From Ruminococcaceae bacterium UBA7030 (GTDB lineage: Bacteria; Bacillota; Clostridia; Oscillospirales; Acutalibacteraceae), in the NCBI GenBank assembly GCA_002494125.1, contig DLBD01000123.1, positions 1-22,318 of the forward strand: a DNA stretch of 22,318 nucleotides, given 5' to 3'. Below, in pieces: positions 6,501 through 15,163 of the stretch. Under the pieces are notes generated by a model. It searched no databases, was not told where the DNA came from, and saw only the letters and a program-made list of their open reading frames with translations. Numbering within the stretch: the first letter of the stretch is position 1; every line of letters begins with the position of its first letter. The translations under genes were made by a program, and so were the position numbers.

Positions 6501-8375
6501 TTACATCATATCTGCAAGGGCGTCGGTGAATTCTGAGGGGTTTTCAAGATCGAGTCCTGCGATAAGCCTTGCGCCGCTATAAAGAAGCATTGCGTATTTT
6601 TTCAGTTCCTTTTCCCCTGCGCCTTCAAGCTTTTTAACAATCGGGTGCTCTGAATTGATTTCAAGCACAAGCTGTGCCTTAACCTTTTCGCTGCCGGGCA
6701 TCTGGCTTAAAACCTTTGCCATTTCGAGAGTTACATAGCCCTCTGTTGAAAGTGCAACAGGGTGCGAGCCAAGCTTGTTTGAAAGCTTAACAGCCGTTAC
6801 CTCGCCGTCAAGTGCATCCTTGATTTTTTCAAGAAGCTCTTTACTCTCTTCGTTTTTATTCTTAATTGCCTCTTTCTCTGCGTCCGTGCTTATGTCAAGG
6901 TCATCCTTGCTGATATTTACAAACTGCTTACCGTCATATTCCATAAGCATCTGAATTGCAAATTCGTCAACCTCGTCGGTGAAATAGAGCACCTCATAGC
7001 CCTTTTCCTTAACTGCGTCAAGCTGGGGAAGCATTGAAATCTTTGATGCGTTTTCGCCGCAGGCATAATAGATTTTCTCCTGCGAGTCAGCCATTCTTCC
7101 TACGTATTCCTTAAGACTTGCAAAGCCGCCGTTTGAGCTTTCGAAAAGGAGAAGGTCTTTAAGCGCATCTTTCTCCATACCATAATTTGCATAAACGCCA
7201 TACTTGAGTTGAAGGCCGAAGGTTTTGAAAAACTTTTCGTATTTCTCCCTGTCATTTGTCATAAGCTTTTTAAGCTCGTTTTTAATTTTTTTATCAATTG
7301 CCTTTGCAATAATCTTAAGCTGATGGTCGTGCTGGAGCATCTCGCGGCTTATGTTAAGGCTCAGGTCAGCGCTGTCAACAAGCCCCTTCACAAAACTGAA
7401 ATAGTCGGGCAAAAGCTCAGCACATTTGTCGGTTATAAGCACGCCGTTTGAATATAGCTGAAGTCCCTTTTCGTACTCCTTTGAATAGAAATCATAAGGC
7501 GGGTTTTCAGGAATAAACATAAGTGCATCAAAGGTTGCCTGGCCCTCCGTTTTCGAATGAATAACAAGCAGCGGATCGGCATAGTCATAAAACTTGCTTT
7601 TATAAAACTCGTTATAATCCTCAGCCTTGATTTCACTTTTTGACTTACGCCAGATAGGTACCATTGAATTGAGAGTTTCCTCTGCAATTTCGGTGATATA
7701 CTCACCCTCCTTGTCAGGGTCCGGCACCTCGTGTGACATCTCCATAACAATAGGATATCTAATGTAGTCGCTGTACTTTTTAACAAGCCCGGATATTACA
7801 TTTTGATCAAGATACTGCGAGTAATCCTCGTTTTCAGTATCCTCTTTAAGATAGAGGGTAACGTCAGTTCCGACATTTTCCTTTTCACACTCTTCAACCG
7901 TATAGCCGTCAACACCGCTTGACACCCATTTGTTTGCAGTATCGCTGCCAAAGGCTTTAGAGGTAACCTCTATTTTTTCACTTACCATAAATGCGGAATA
8001 AAAGCCCACGCCAAACTGTCCGATTACGGAAATATCCTGTGCGTTTTCATCCTCTGAGTTCTCATTTTTGAAATTAAGCGAATCACTTTTTGCAATGGTG
8101 CCGAGATTTTTCTCAAGCTCTTCAGCAGTCATACCAATTCCGTTGTCGCTGATTTTAATTTTTCTTGCATCCTTATCAAGCTCAATATTAATTCTATAAT
8201 CCCCTCTTGTAAGCGTAACGCTGTCATCAGTCAGGGATTTGAAATAGAGCTTGTCTATAGCATCACTTGCGTTTGAAATAAGCTCACGAAGAAAGATTTC
8301 CTTGTGAGTATAAATCGAATTAATCATCATATCGAGCAGTTTTTTCGATTCTGCCTTAAACTGCTTTTTTCTCAT
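6501..8375 (-). CDS. htpG: Molecular chaperone HtpG (bacterial Hsp90)
   Basis: This is a 624-aa ATP-dependent chaperone, essentially the length of E. coli HtpG. GHKL ATPase motifs are visible in the N-terminal domain: ELISNASDAIDKL, the DNGIGM box, a lid region with LGTIAKSDS, and GQFGVGFYSAFMVS. The middle domain contains NISREMLQHD, whose Arg contacts the ATP gamma-phosphate in this family. The C-terminal dimerisation domain ends with LYSGARLIAGLDLENP. A GTG at 8384 could start the frame three codons earlier, but ATG 8375 is better placed after AAGGTGA (8381-8387). The gene is monocistronic, with its own terminator and a CIRCE-controlled promoter, so HrcA repression and heat induction are expected. 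Confidence 0.96.
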   Translation of the reverse strand: MRKKQFKAESKKLLDMMINSIYTHKEIFLRELISNASDAIDKLYFKSLTDDSVTLTRGDYRINIELDKDARKIKISDNGIGMTAEELEKNLGTIAKSDSLNFKNENSEDENAQDISVIGQFGVGFYSAFMVSEKIEVTSKAFGSDTANKWVSSGVDGYTVEECEKENVGTDVTLYLKEDTENEDYSQYLDQNVISGLVKKYSDYIRYPIVMEMSHEVPDPDKEGEYITEIAEETLNSMVPIWRKSKSEIKAEDYNEFYKSKFYDYADPLLVIHSKTEGQATFDALMFIPENPPYDFYSKEYEKGLQLYSNGVLITDKCAELLPDYFSFVKGLVDSADLSLNISREMLQHDHQLKIIAKAIDKKIKNELKKLMTNDREKYEKFFKTFGLQLKYGVYANYGMEKDALKDLLLFESSNGGFASLKEYVGRMADSQEKIYYACGENASKISMLPQLDAVKEKGYEVLYFTDEVDEFAIQMLMEYDGKQFVNISKDDLDISTDAEKEAIKNKNEESKELLEKIKDALDGEVTAVKLSNKLGSHPVALSTEGYVTLEMAKVLSQMPGSEKVKAQLVLEINSEHPIVKKLEGAGEKELKKYAMLLYSGARLIAGLDLENPSEFTDALADMM

Positions 8376-8399
8376 AACAATCACCTTACTTTTATGTAA

Positions 8400-8426
8400 T
8401 TAGCACTCGTAACTTTCGAGTGCTAA
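8400..8426 (-). promoter_or_regulatory. CIRCE operator (HrcA binding site)
   Basis: TTAGCACTC (8400-8408), a 9-nt spacer and GAGTGCTAA (8418-8426) match the CIRCE consensus in both 9-bp arms. The element lies between the htpG -10 box and the start codon, over the expected transcript start and leader. Confidence 0.97.
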
Positions 8427-8430
8427 ATAT

Positions 8431-8458
8431 ATTATAGTCCTATTTTTCGAAATGTCAA
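8431..8458 (-). promoter_or_regulatory. sigma-A promoter of htpG
   Basis: On the - strand, TTGACA (complement at 8453-8458), a 16-nt spacer and TATAAT (complement at 8431-8436) form a perfect consensus pair. It sits directly upstream of the CIRCE operator, the classical HrcA repression layout. Confidence 0.9.
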
Positions 8459-8493
8459 TATCACAGAAAAAATAAATTTATATCTTTCATATT

Positions 8494-8526
8494 TTTACAT
8501 TATTTTCATATCGGCTCTATTATAAT
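8494..8526 (+). promoter_or_regulatory. Putative spoIIE promoter with a 21-nt spacer
   Basis: TATAAT (8521-8526) lies 24 nt before the spoIIE ATG. No -35 is found at 16-18 nt, but TTTACA (8494-8499) lies 21 nt upstream. Known Bacillus Spo0A-activated sigma-A promoters (spoIIE, spoIIG) have such abnormally long spacers. A palindromic TTCGAA (8446-8451), 6/7 to a 0A box on each strand, lies near -85. Confidence 0.55.
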
Positions 8527-8550
8527 CGTTTTGTTAAAGGAAGTGTAAAA

Positions 8551-10608
8551 ATGCCCGTTAAGGAATTGATAAGAGAAAAAAGAAAGGAAAGTCCGCTTAC
8601 AGAGGAGCTTGTGCAGGGCGGATTCTGGTTTGCAATATCGTTTGTGTTAAGCTTTTCGTCAGTTGTAGGCGGGGCCTGTCCGTTTGCGGTATCCGCCATA
8701 ACAGTTTCAAAGAAGAAAAATATTCTTTTCTCAATGGCAGGAGCAGGGGCCGGTTACATAATCTTCTGTTCGGGAAATCAGAGCATAAGATATTTTTCAG
8801 CGGTGCTTATTGCGGCTCTTGGCGCGTTTGCAATGACGATATTCAAAGCAAGAAAGATGGCGTATCTTCCGATGCTGATATCCTTTCTGTCTGTTCTTGC
8901 GACGGGACTTGTGATGGCGTACAGGGAAGCGGCTGCAACGAGCGCATACGCACTTGTTTTCGGCGAGTCGATTCTTGCGACAGGAGCGTCGCTCTTCTTT
9001 TTCAGAAGTGTTAACATTAATTTCAAAAGACTTAAATACAAGGCGCTGTCACTCATAGACACGACCTGCCTTTTGATAAGTGCCTGCGCACTCCTTTCCG
9101 GCTTTTCGTTTATTGAGATTAAGGGGTTTTCGCTCGCAAGAATTATTGCGGTTGCAACAATATTAATAACCGTGCGCTTCGGTGAACAAAAATGGGGACT
9201 GATTATCTCACTTTGTCTTGGCTTTGCGCTTGGTATCAGCGAAAGGGACAGCTTGTTTTTAATCGGCGCCTATGCATTTTCTGCTCTTGTTGCGTCGCTG
9301 TTTTCGTCGCTTTCAAGTTTCAGCGTATGTGCAAGTTTCTGTCTTTCCATGATATTTTTCAGCGTTTGCGCAAGTATGGGTGCACTTTCCGTTTGCTGTG
9401 CGGCTGAAAGCATTACAGGCTCTTTAATCGTTTTATTGCTTCCTGAAATTGTGACTGACAAAATCAGTGAATTCTTTGAAAGCGGCGCTGACATCGCACC
9501 GGACGGTAGTCTTCGCCAAAGTCTTACCGTAAGGCTTCGTTTTGCGGCATCTGCACTTTCTCAGGTAAGTGAAAGCGTAAGGGACGTCAGGGAAAGAATA
9601 AGCAGTATCGAGATGAAAAACCCTCTTGAGGGCGAAATGCGAATGGTTGCGGCAGATCAGTTTTTTTCGATAGCGGATATGCTCGAGGACCTTGCATTTG
9701 AATTCAACGACGCAGAGATTTTCGATTCAAAGGCAGCAGGGAAAATACGCCGTATGCTCGGCGAATATGAAATTTATCCCGATAATATTTCGGTGATAAT
9801 TGATAAATACGACAGAATGAGAATTGAAATACTTGCGCCTCTCAAAACAAACGGACTTGACAGCCCGAGAATTAGAACGCAGATTTGCAAGATATGTTCA
9901 AGAGATTTTGAAAAGGGGCGGATCAACTACTCCGGCTCAAACATGCTTTTGAGCATTATTGAAAAGCCAAATTTCAGCATAAGCTTTGGCTTTGCACAGT
10001 ATACTGCAGAAGGTACGCTTTGCGGTGATACGGTAAAAATGATTAACGATTCAAAGGGACATATGATTTTCATCATAAGTGACGGAATGGGAAAAGGCAG
10101 CCGTGCTGCGCTTGACGGAGCAATGGGCGCAGGTCTTCTTTCAAAGCTTCTTGGCGCAGGATTCGGCTTCGACTCCTCGCTCAAGGTTGTAAACAGCGCT
10201 CTTCTTGTTAAAAGCGGCGACGAAAGTCTTGCAACGCTCGACTGCGCCTGTGTAGACCTTTTTACCGGCAAATGTGAGTTTTACAAAGCAGGTGCGCCAA
10301 GGTCCTATATTGTGAAGCAAAACTCGATCAGCAGGTGTGAGCTTTCGTCGATGCCTGCAGGAATACTAAGAGGTATTGAATTTGCAAAACGAACAACAGT
10401 GCTCAGCGTAGGTGATGAAATAATAATGATGAGCGACGGAATTACCGATATAAACGAGGAAGAGCTTGAAGGTTTTCTTGCAGCGGACGAAGGACTTTCA
10501 CCGAATGACAAGGCACAAAGTATACTTGACTTCGCACTCAAAGCAACTGATGAAGAGCATCGTGACGATATGTCGGTTATTGTTGCAAAGGTAGGTAAAA
10601 TAAAATGA
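8551..10608 (+). CDS. spoIIE: Stage II sporulation protein E (membrane-anchored PP2C phosphatase)
   Basis: In Bacillus, SpoIIE dephosphorylates SpoIIAA to activate sigma-F in the forespore and interacts with FtsZ at the polar septum. This 685-aa homologue has a multi-helix membrane domain (about residues 25-310, including FWFAISFVLSFSSVVGGACPF), a linker and coiled region (about 315-470), and a C-terminal PP2C/SpoIIE phosphatase. Metal-binding Asp motifs are visible at SDGMGKGS (D511), MMSDGITD (D629) and HRDDMSVI (D672/D673), along with the LLVKSGDESLATLD switch region. It is shorter than the 827-aa B. subtilis protein, mostly before the phosphatase. The ATG follows AAAGGAAG. The next gene overlaps its stop (ATGA). 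Its presence marks the host as a likely spore former. Confidence 0.95.
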   Translation: MPVKELIREKRKESPLTEELVQGGFWFAISFVLSFSSVVGGACPFAVSAITVSKKKNILFSMAGAGAGYIIFCSGNQSIRYFSAVLIAALGAFAMTIFKARKMAYLPMLISFLSVLATGLVMAYREAAATSAYALVFGESILATGASLFFFRSVNINFKRLKYKALSLIDTTCLLISACALLSGFSFIEIKGFSLARIIAVATILITVRFGEQKWGLIISLCLGFALGISERDSLFLIGAYAFSALVASLFSSLSSFSVCASFCLSMIFFSVCASMGALSVCCAAESITGSLIVLLLPEIVTDKISEFFESGADIAPDGSLRQSLTVRLRFAASALSQVSESVRDVRERISSIEMKNPLEGEMRMVAADQFFSIADMLEDLAFEFNDAEIFDSKAAGKIRRMLGEYEIYPDNISVIIDKYDRMRIEILAPLKTNGLDSPRIRTQICKICSRDFEKGRINYSGSNMLLSIIEKPNFSISFGFAQYTAEGTLCGDTVKMINDSKGHMIFIISDGMGKGSRAALDGAMGAGLLSKLLGAGFGFDSSLKVVNSALLVKSGDESLATLDCACVDLFTGKCEFYKAGAPRSYIVKQNSISRCELSSMPAGILRGIEFAKRTTVLSVGDEIIMMSDGITDINEEELEGFLAADEGLSPNDKAQSILDFALKATDEEHRDDMSVIVAKVGKIK

Positions 10609-11576
10609 GCTTATTAAAAAGAAAAAAGACTTCGCAAAATGAAACGAAGCCTGAAATTATATATCCAAACGAATTCAGAAGGCAGCTTTGCACTCAGGCG
10701 CAGCTTACCCAAGAGCTTATAAGCGCACACCTTAAAGGAAATAAAATTCTTCTCGACAAATTAAAAATAAAGACGGACAAGCTTCGGCAGATTTACATCG
10801 TCGGAAATTCCTCCTACTACCCTCTTGCAATCTGGGCATCGCATAATTTCGAGGTGATATGCGACGTTCACTCTTCACCGTATCTTTTATCAGAGCTTGA
10901 ATGCAGCGAGGTTATGCTTGATAAAAAAACGCTTGTAATTCTGCTGTGTTCTCACGAAGAAGCAAAAGGAACTCTTGAAAGGGTAAAGAAGGCCAAGGCG
11001 GAATATTTGTTTATCGACGACCATATTGACAAGGAGTCAAAGCTTAAAATACCGATTGGCGAATTCACTCTTAAATACATTATGCTTTCACTCATTGCAC
11101 TTTATATTGGCAGAAAGAATCAAATTCTTACCGAGCTTTATTACAAGCTTGCGATAAATTCACTTAAAAACCTTCGCGCAAATATAAATGATATAATGAA
11201 AAACGAGAGTTATATTTTAAGTATTGCCGACGGAATGTACGCAAAGGATATGATTATTACAGGCAGAAATGTTGACTACGCTACTGCAATGTATATTGCC
11301 GACTTGTTCTCATACGCACTCGGCTGTGATGTAAGAAGCATTCAGTCTGGTGAGCTTGAAAAAATCATAAATAAAAGCAATGTAATCGCCATTGCGTCAA
11401 ACGATAATTTTTATTCGGTTTTGCCGGACGAAAATTATTCGGTAAAAATCGCTCCGCTTTCGTGCAGCGACAGTTCGAACAGCATATGTTTTCAAGGAAC
11501 TTTGCCGCTTTTTAACCCACTGCTTTGTGCTATTATCGGGCAGATAATAGCATACGGAATAATTTATAACACATAA
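10605..11576 (+). CDS. Degenerate SIS-domain protein resembling the GlmS isomerase half
   Basis: This 323-aa protein has two SIS-like halves after a charged N-terminus. The first contains LRQIYIVGNSSYYPLAIWAS and SPYLLSEL, matching the GlmS pattern of a glycine-rich SIS loop followed by a SEF-type segment. The second contains DMIITGRNVDYATAMYIAD then SGELEKI, which aligns with the GlmS segment GRG-x-x-YPIALEGALKLKE...GELKHGP. The catalytic Glu of EGALKLKE and the Lys-His of ELKHGP are missing, and the protein stops after GQIIAYGIIYNT, before the catalytic C-tail. No glutaminase domain is present. It is therefore probably a pseudoenzyme that may bind sugar phosphates or partner proteins. The 4-nt ATGA overlap with spoIIE suggests coupled translation and a sporulation or wall-related role, which is inference. 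Confidence 0.75.
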   Translation: MSLLKRKKTSQNETKPEIIYPNEFRRQLCTQAQLTQELISAHLKGNKILLDKLKIKTDKLRQIYIVGNSSYYPLAIWASHNFEVICDVHSSPYLLSELECSEVMLDKKTLVILLCSHEEAKGTLERVKKAKAEYLFIDDHIDKESKLKIPIGEFTLKYIMLSLIALYIGRKNQILTELYYKLAINSLKNLRANINDIMKNESYILSIADGMYAKDMIITGRNVDYATAMYIADLFSYALGCDVRSIQSGELEKIINKSNVIAIASNDNFYSVLPDENYSVKIAPLSCSDSSNSICFQGTLPLFNPLLCAIIGQIIAYGIIYNT

Positions 11577-11581
11577 AAAAG

Positions 11582-11620
11582 CTGTCTCACGGAAATAAAT
11601 CTGTGAGACAGTACTTTTTT
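11582..11620. terminator. Bidirectional terminator between the spoIIE operon and the ddl-argS operon
   Basis: CTGTCTCAC (11582-11590) pairs with GTGAGACAG (11603-11611), and three further pairs shorten the loop to 6 nt. An A-run lies at 11575-11580 and a T-run at 11615-11620, so it can stop transcripts from both sides. Confidence 0.92.
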
Positions 11621-13031
11621 ACTTATTTAATTCCGCTTTGCCCTCAGGCGTATCGCGGTAGTACTGGGTGAAAGGATGGAATCTCTCCTTCTCCTCCCAT
11701 ATGCGTTTTGCGACAGGCGCCCAGTTTTCAGCATATGTGTCACACTTGGAACATAGTTCCTCTACCGATTCCGGCATTATGAGATTTGTTGATTTAGCGC
11801 CTGATTTTTCGACAATTTTTCGTAACGCCTGCGGATTTTCAAGCATCGGACAAGGACGAAGCATATTGTCGTTAAATGGCTGGCCCTTATAGTACTCTTT
11901 GAATAGCGGTGCCTTAAGACATTCCTTGATTGTTTTCTCTCTGATGTTCGAGTCTGAATAATGAATAAAAACGCACGGCTCCACATCTCCCCTTGAGTTG
12001 ATATGAAAGTAGTTTCTTCCGCCCGCTATACATCCGCCGACAAATTCAGCATCATGCTGAAAATCGACCGTGAATATTGGCTTGCCGGTTTTTGAATTTC
12101 TCTTTTCCCTGATTGCTCTATATACATGCTCTCTTTGTTCAGGGGTGAGAAGTAAGCTTGTGTCCGCGTCGCTTCCGACAGGCATATAGTGAAAATACCA
12201 CGCAAACTTTGCACCGTTTTCAATCATAAAATCGTAGAATTCGTCAGATGTAACGGCGTCGTAATTTTGGCTCGTGTAACAAACAGAGGTACCGAAAAGG
12301 CACTTATGCTTTCGAAGAAGCTCCATAGCCTCAAGCGTTTTCTTATAAGCGCCGTCTCCTCTTCTTGCATCGTTTGTTTCCTCGCTTCCCTCAAGCGAAA
12401 GCGCAAGCGCAAAATTACCGCAAGCCTTCATATCCTCACAGAATTTGTCATCTACAAGCGTTGCGTTTGTGTAAGCGAGAAAAAGACAATCAGGATTTTC
12501 TCTTGCAACGGTTAGAATATCATTTTTTCGAATAAGCGGTTCGCCGCCTGTAAACATATAAAAATGTGTTCCGAGCTCCTTACTTTGAGAAACAATGCTT
12601 CTCATTTCGTCGAGCGTAAGGTTTTCTCTGTGTCCGTATTCGGCAGCCCAGCAACCCTTACACTTCAGGTTGCAGGCAGAGGTCGGGTCGAGAAGAACAA
12701 CCCACGGAATATTACAATGCTCCTCTTCCCTCTTTTTTCGAAGAGTGGCAGTTCCGATCAAGCCAAGATCAATGCCAAAGGTCAGGGCAATGCTTTTGAA
12801 CTGCTCGTGGTCAACATCTCTCAAGCCGTCAAAAAGGTACTTATTCCACACATTAGACTTATCTGAAATGATTTCAAGCGGTTTTGAAAAGGTGGCTTCG
12901 GGGAACTGATTTCCCGTGACCTTCCTTGCGAAGTTTATAAGCCTCGGTATGTTTTTTTCAGGGTCTCTGAAGATGTAGTCAACCATCCTGTTTCCGATGA
13001 TATGAAGCACCTTACTTTTCATACTTGCCAT
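11619..13031 (-). CDS. Radical SAM protein with SPASM-like C-terminal cysteines
   Basis: This 470-aa protein has a C-x3-C-x2-C cluster motif (C120, C124, C127, in SACNLKCKGCW) that binds the [4Fe-4S]/AdoMet centre, followed by TGGEPL (about 161-166). The C-terminal part has more cysteines: GGCIAGG, GDVEPCVF, RPCP and CSKC, the pattern of a SPASM/twitch auxiliary-cluster domain. An N-terminal region of about 105 residues precedes the core. Close relatives are, as I recall, common in Clostridia, usually annotated only as radical SAM protein. Enzymes of similar layout include HpnH and membrane-spanning-lipid synthases, so a lipid substrate is conceivable but unproven. GAGGTAA lies 7 nt before the ATG. 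It is the last gene of the ddl operon, 13 nt after argS. Confidence 0.85.
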   Translation of the reverse strand: MASMKSKVLHIIGNRMVDYIFRDPEKNIPRLINFARKVTGNQFPEATFSKPLEIISDKSNVWNKYLFDGLRDVDHEQFKSIALTFGIDLGLIGTATLRKKREEEHCNIPWVVLLDPTSACNLKCKGCWAAEYGHRENLTLDEMRSIVSQSKELGTHFYMFTGGEPLIRKNDILTVARENPDCLFLAYTNATLVDDKFCEDMKACGNFALALSLEGSEETNDARRGDGAYKKTLEAMELLRKHKCLFGTSVCYTSQNYDAVTSDEFYDFMIENGAKFAWYFHYMPVGSDADTSLLLTPEQREHVYRAIREKRNSKTGKPIFTVDFQHDAEFVGGCIAGGRNYFHINSRGDVEPCVFIHYSDSNIREKTIKECLKAPLFKEYYKGQPFNDNMLRPCPMLENPQALRKIVEKSGAKSTNLIMPESVEELCSKCDTYAENWAPVAKRIWEEKERFHPFTQYYRDTPEGKAELNK

Positions 13032-13044
13032 TAAATTACCTCGT

Positions 13045-14733
13045 TTACATAGTCTGCGGCGCGGTTATCTTAAGCATTTCAAGAATATTTTTAATAGTAT
13101 CCCTTACCGCCTTGCAGAGATAGAGCCTTGCAGCCATAAGTCCCTCATCGTCGACAATAACACGGTGAGCGTTATAAAACTTATGGAAAAGTGTTGCAAG
13201 CTCGATAACATAATGAGTGATTTTTGCAGGATCATACGCTTTTGCAGCGCTTACAACCTCACCCGTAAGTGACGCAAGATGACGAATCAAATCCCTCTCC
13301 TCCTCGCTTGAAAGAAGAGCAAGCTCGTCATCTGACGGAGTGCGAAGATCTATTCCCTGCTCCTGTGCTTTTTTAAGAATTGAGCAAATTCTTGCGTGTG
13401 CATATTGAACATAATATACAGGGTTTTCACTTGACTGCTTTGCCGCAAGTTCTAAATCAAAATCAAAATGAGAGTTAGGCTCACGAAGATTAAAGAAAAA
13501 TCTTGCTGCGTCAAGCGGAACCTCGTCAATAAGCGTATTAAGCGTTATTGCCTTGCCCGATCTTTTTGAAAGCTTAATAGTTTCGCCATCACGCACAAGC
13601 CTTACCATCTGCATAATAACAATATCAAGTCTTGAAGCGTCAAGACCGAGCGCAGTAAGAGCCGCTTTCATTCTTGCTATATAGCCATGGTGATCAGCGC
13701 CGAGAACATCAATAGCCTTGTCAAAACCTCTTGTGACAAGCTTGTTGTAATGATAAGCAATATCGGGGACGATATAGGTAGGAAGTCCGTTTGCACGAAT
13801 CAGTACTATATCTTTATCATTGCCAAATTGTGAAGCCTTAAACCATAAAGCCCCGTCCATTTCATATGTTACGCCCTTTTCCTTTAGCGCCTCAATAACT
13901 CTTTCAACAGAGCCGTCGTTATGAAGGCTCGACTCTCTGAACCACTTGTCATAGGTGATTCTGTATCTGCCAAGATCTCGTTCAAGTCCTTCAATGTTCT
14001 TTGGCAGAGCAAAATCAACAAGTGCCTTACGCCTCTCCTCGCTTGAAGTATTAACATATTTGTCGCCGTTTTCAGCTATAAAAGTCTCTGCGTGATCGGT
14101 TATATCCTGACCGTGATATGCGTCCTCCGGCATTTCAACGCTTGAATCAAAATGCTGAAGGTATCTTACCTCAAGAGAGGTTGCAAATTTTTCAATCTGA
14201 TTTCCCGCATCGTTAACATAAAACTCACGGCTCACATCAAATCCTGCCCAGTCAAGAACGCTTGCAAGGCAGTCGCCGATTGCGCCTCCCCTTGCGTTTC
14301 CTATATGCATAGGACCTGTCGGATTAGCCGAAACAAATTCAACAAGAACTCGCTTACCCTGTCCGTAATCCGATTTACCGTAATCGTCACCGCAGGCAAT
14401 TACATCCTTAAGTATTTCACCGAAAAAGCGCTGTGACAAAAAGAAATTGAGAAAACCTGCGCCCGCAATTTCAACCCTTTCAAAAAGAGTGTCGGTAAGA
14501 TCAATATATTTAACAAGGCTTTCGGCAATCATACGAGGTGCTTTCCTGAAAGAACGAGCGCCTGCCATTGCGGCATTTGACGAATAATCGCCGTTTGCTT
14601 TATTAGCAGGAACCTCAATAATGAATTCAGGCACCTCCGCCTTTGGTAGCTCACCATTTTTAACGGCAAGCTCAAACGCCTCATTGATTTTATTTTTTAG
14701 TATTTCCTGTGTCTTATTTACAATTTTAGACAT
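13045..14733 (-). CDS. argS: Arginyl-tRNA synthetase
   Basis: This 562-aa class I synthetase charges tRNA-Arg. The N-terminal Add-1 tRNA-binding domain (about 1-110) includes PANKANGDYSSNAAM. The HIGH box appears as PMHIGNARGG (HIGN at 143-146), and the KMSKS-equivalent loop as IKLSKRSGKAITL (about residue 387). The C-terminal anticodon-binding domain includes VQYAHARICSIL and HKFYNAHRV near the end, typical of ArgS. AGGAG lies 8 nt upstream of the ATG. It follows the DUF1934 gene by 5 nt; the same ywiB-argS order is known in B. subtilis. No T-box lies in front of it, and it appears to depend on the ddl promoter. Confidence 0.96.
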   Translation of the reverse strand: MSKIVNKTQEILKNKINEAFELAVKNGELPKAEVPEFIIEVPANKANGDYSSNAAMAGARSFRKAPRMIAESLVKYIDLTDTLFERVEIAGAGFLNFFLSQRFFGEILKDVIACGDDYGKSDYGQGKRVLVEFVSANPTGPMHIGNARGGAIGDCLASVLDWAGFDVSREFYVNDAGNQIEKFATSLEVRYLQHFDSSVEMPEDAYHGQDITDHAETFIAENGDKYVNTSSEERRKALVDFALPKNIEGLERDLGRYRITYDKWFRESSLHNDGSVERVIEALKEKGVTYEMDGALWFKASQFGNDKDIVLIRANGLPTYIVPDIAYHYNKLVTRGFDKAIDVLGADHHGYIARMKAALTALGLDASRLDIVIMQMVRLVRDGETIKLSKRSGKAITLNTLIDEVPLDAARFFFNLREPNSHFDFDLELAAKQSSENPVYYVQYAHARICSILKKAQEQGIDLRTPSDDELALLSSEEERDLIRHLASLTGEVVSAAKAYDPAKITHYVIELATLFHKFYNAHRVIVDDEGLMAARLYLCKAVRDTIKNILEMLKITAPQTM

Positions 14734-14738
14734 TAATA

Positions 14739-15161
14739 TTACTCCTGATTTTTCTTAACCTTCATTAAAAGAGAATTTCTCGATGCGATAACGCCGTTAA
14801 TGTCAATATCGTATCTGAATTCAAACTCACCGTTTTCACCGTCAAAATCCGCAGAAATTGAGTGGCCTGAAATACCCATAAGAATATCGCCGTATTCCGA
14901 ACCGTAGTGGCAAAGATTCCTGTTTGAGCTTTCAATAATAAGACGAGAGTCATAAGCGCCGCTTCTCGTCATTTCCACAAGTCCCTCGTCCTTGCTGATT
15001 ACCACCTTAACGTTAACAGGATCGCTTTGCTCCTGCTGCTCATCATATTCTACAATATATTCACTCTCACTTTCAGTAAGAATTCCTGTGGTGGTCAATT
15101 CAATTTTATCGCGCTGGTTATCCACACGCTGAGTACCGATGATTTCAATAAGTATCTGCAT
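14739..15161 (-). CDS. DUF1934 (YwiB-like) beta-barrel protein
   Basis: This 140-aa soluble protein has a beta-rich pattern. It starts QILIEIIGTQRV, continues with a T-T-T-G-x-L turn and an EYIVEYDEQQ strand, and ends with GEFEFRYDIDINGVIASRNSLL, which fits DUF1934, a calycin-like fold found next to argS in Firmicutes. No catalytic residues are known for the family and its function is unknown. It lies 2 nt after ddl and 5 nt before argS, so it is clearly part of the same transcript. The conserved linkage to argS is the main clue to its identity. Confidence 0.85.
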   Translation of the reverse strand: MQILIEIIGTQRVDNQRDKIELTTTGILTESESEYIVEYDEQQEQSDPVNVKVVISKDEGLVEMTRSGAYDSRLIIESSNRNLCHYGSEYGDILMGISGHSISADFDGENGEFEFRYDIDINGVIASRNSLLMKVKKNQE

Positions 15162-15163
15162 AG

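Noticed and set aside
12189..12515. Plus-strand frames inside the radical SAM and argS genes
   Set aside because: They are mirror frames of well-supported - strand genes, without ribosome binding sites or recognisable domains.
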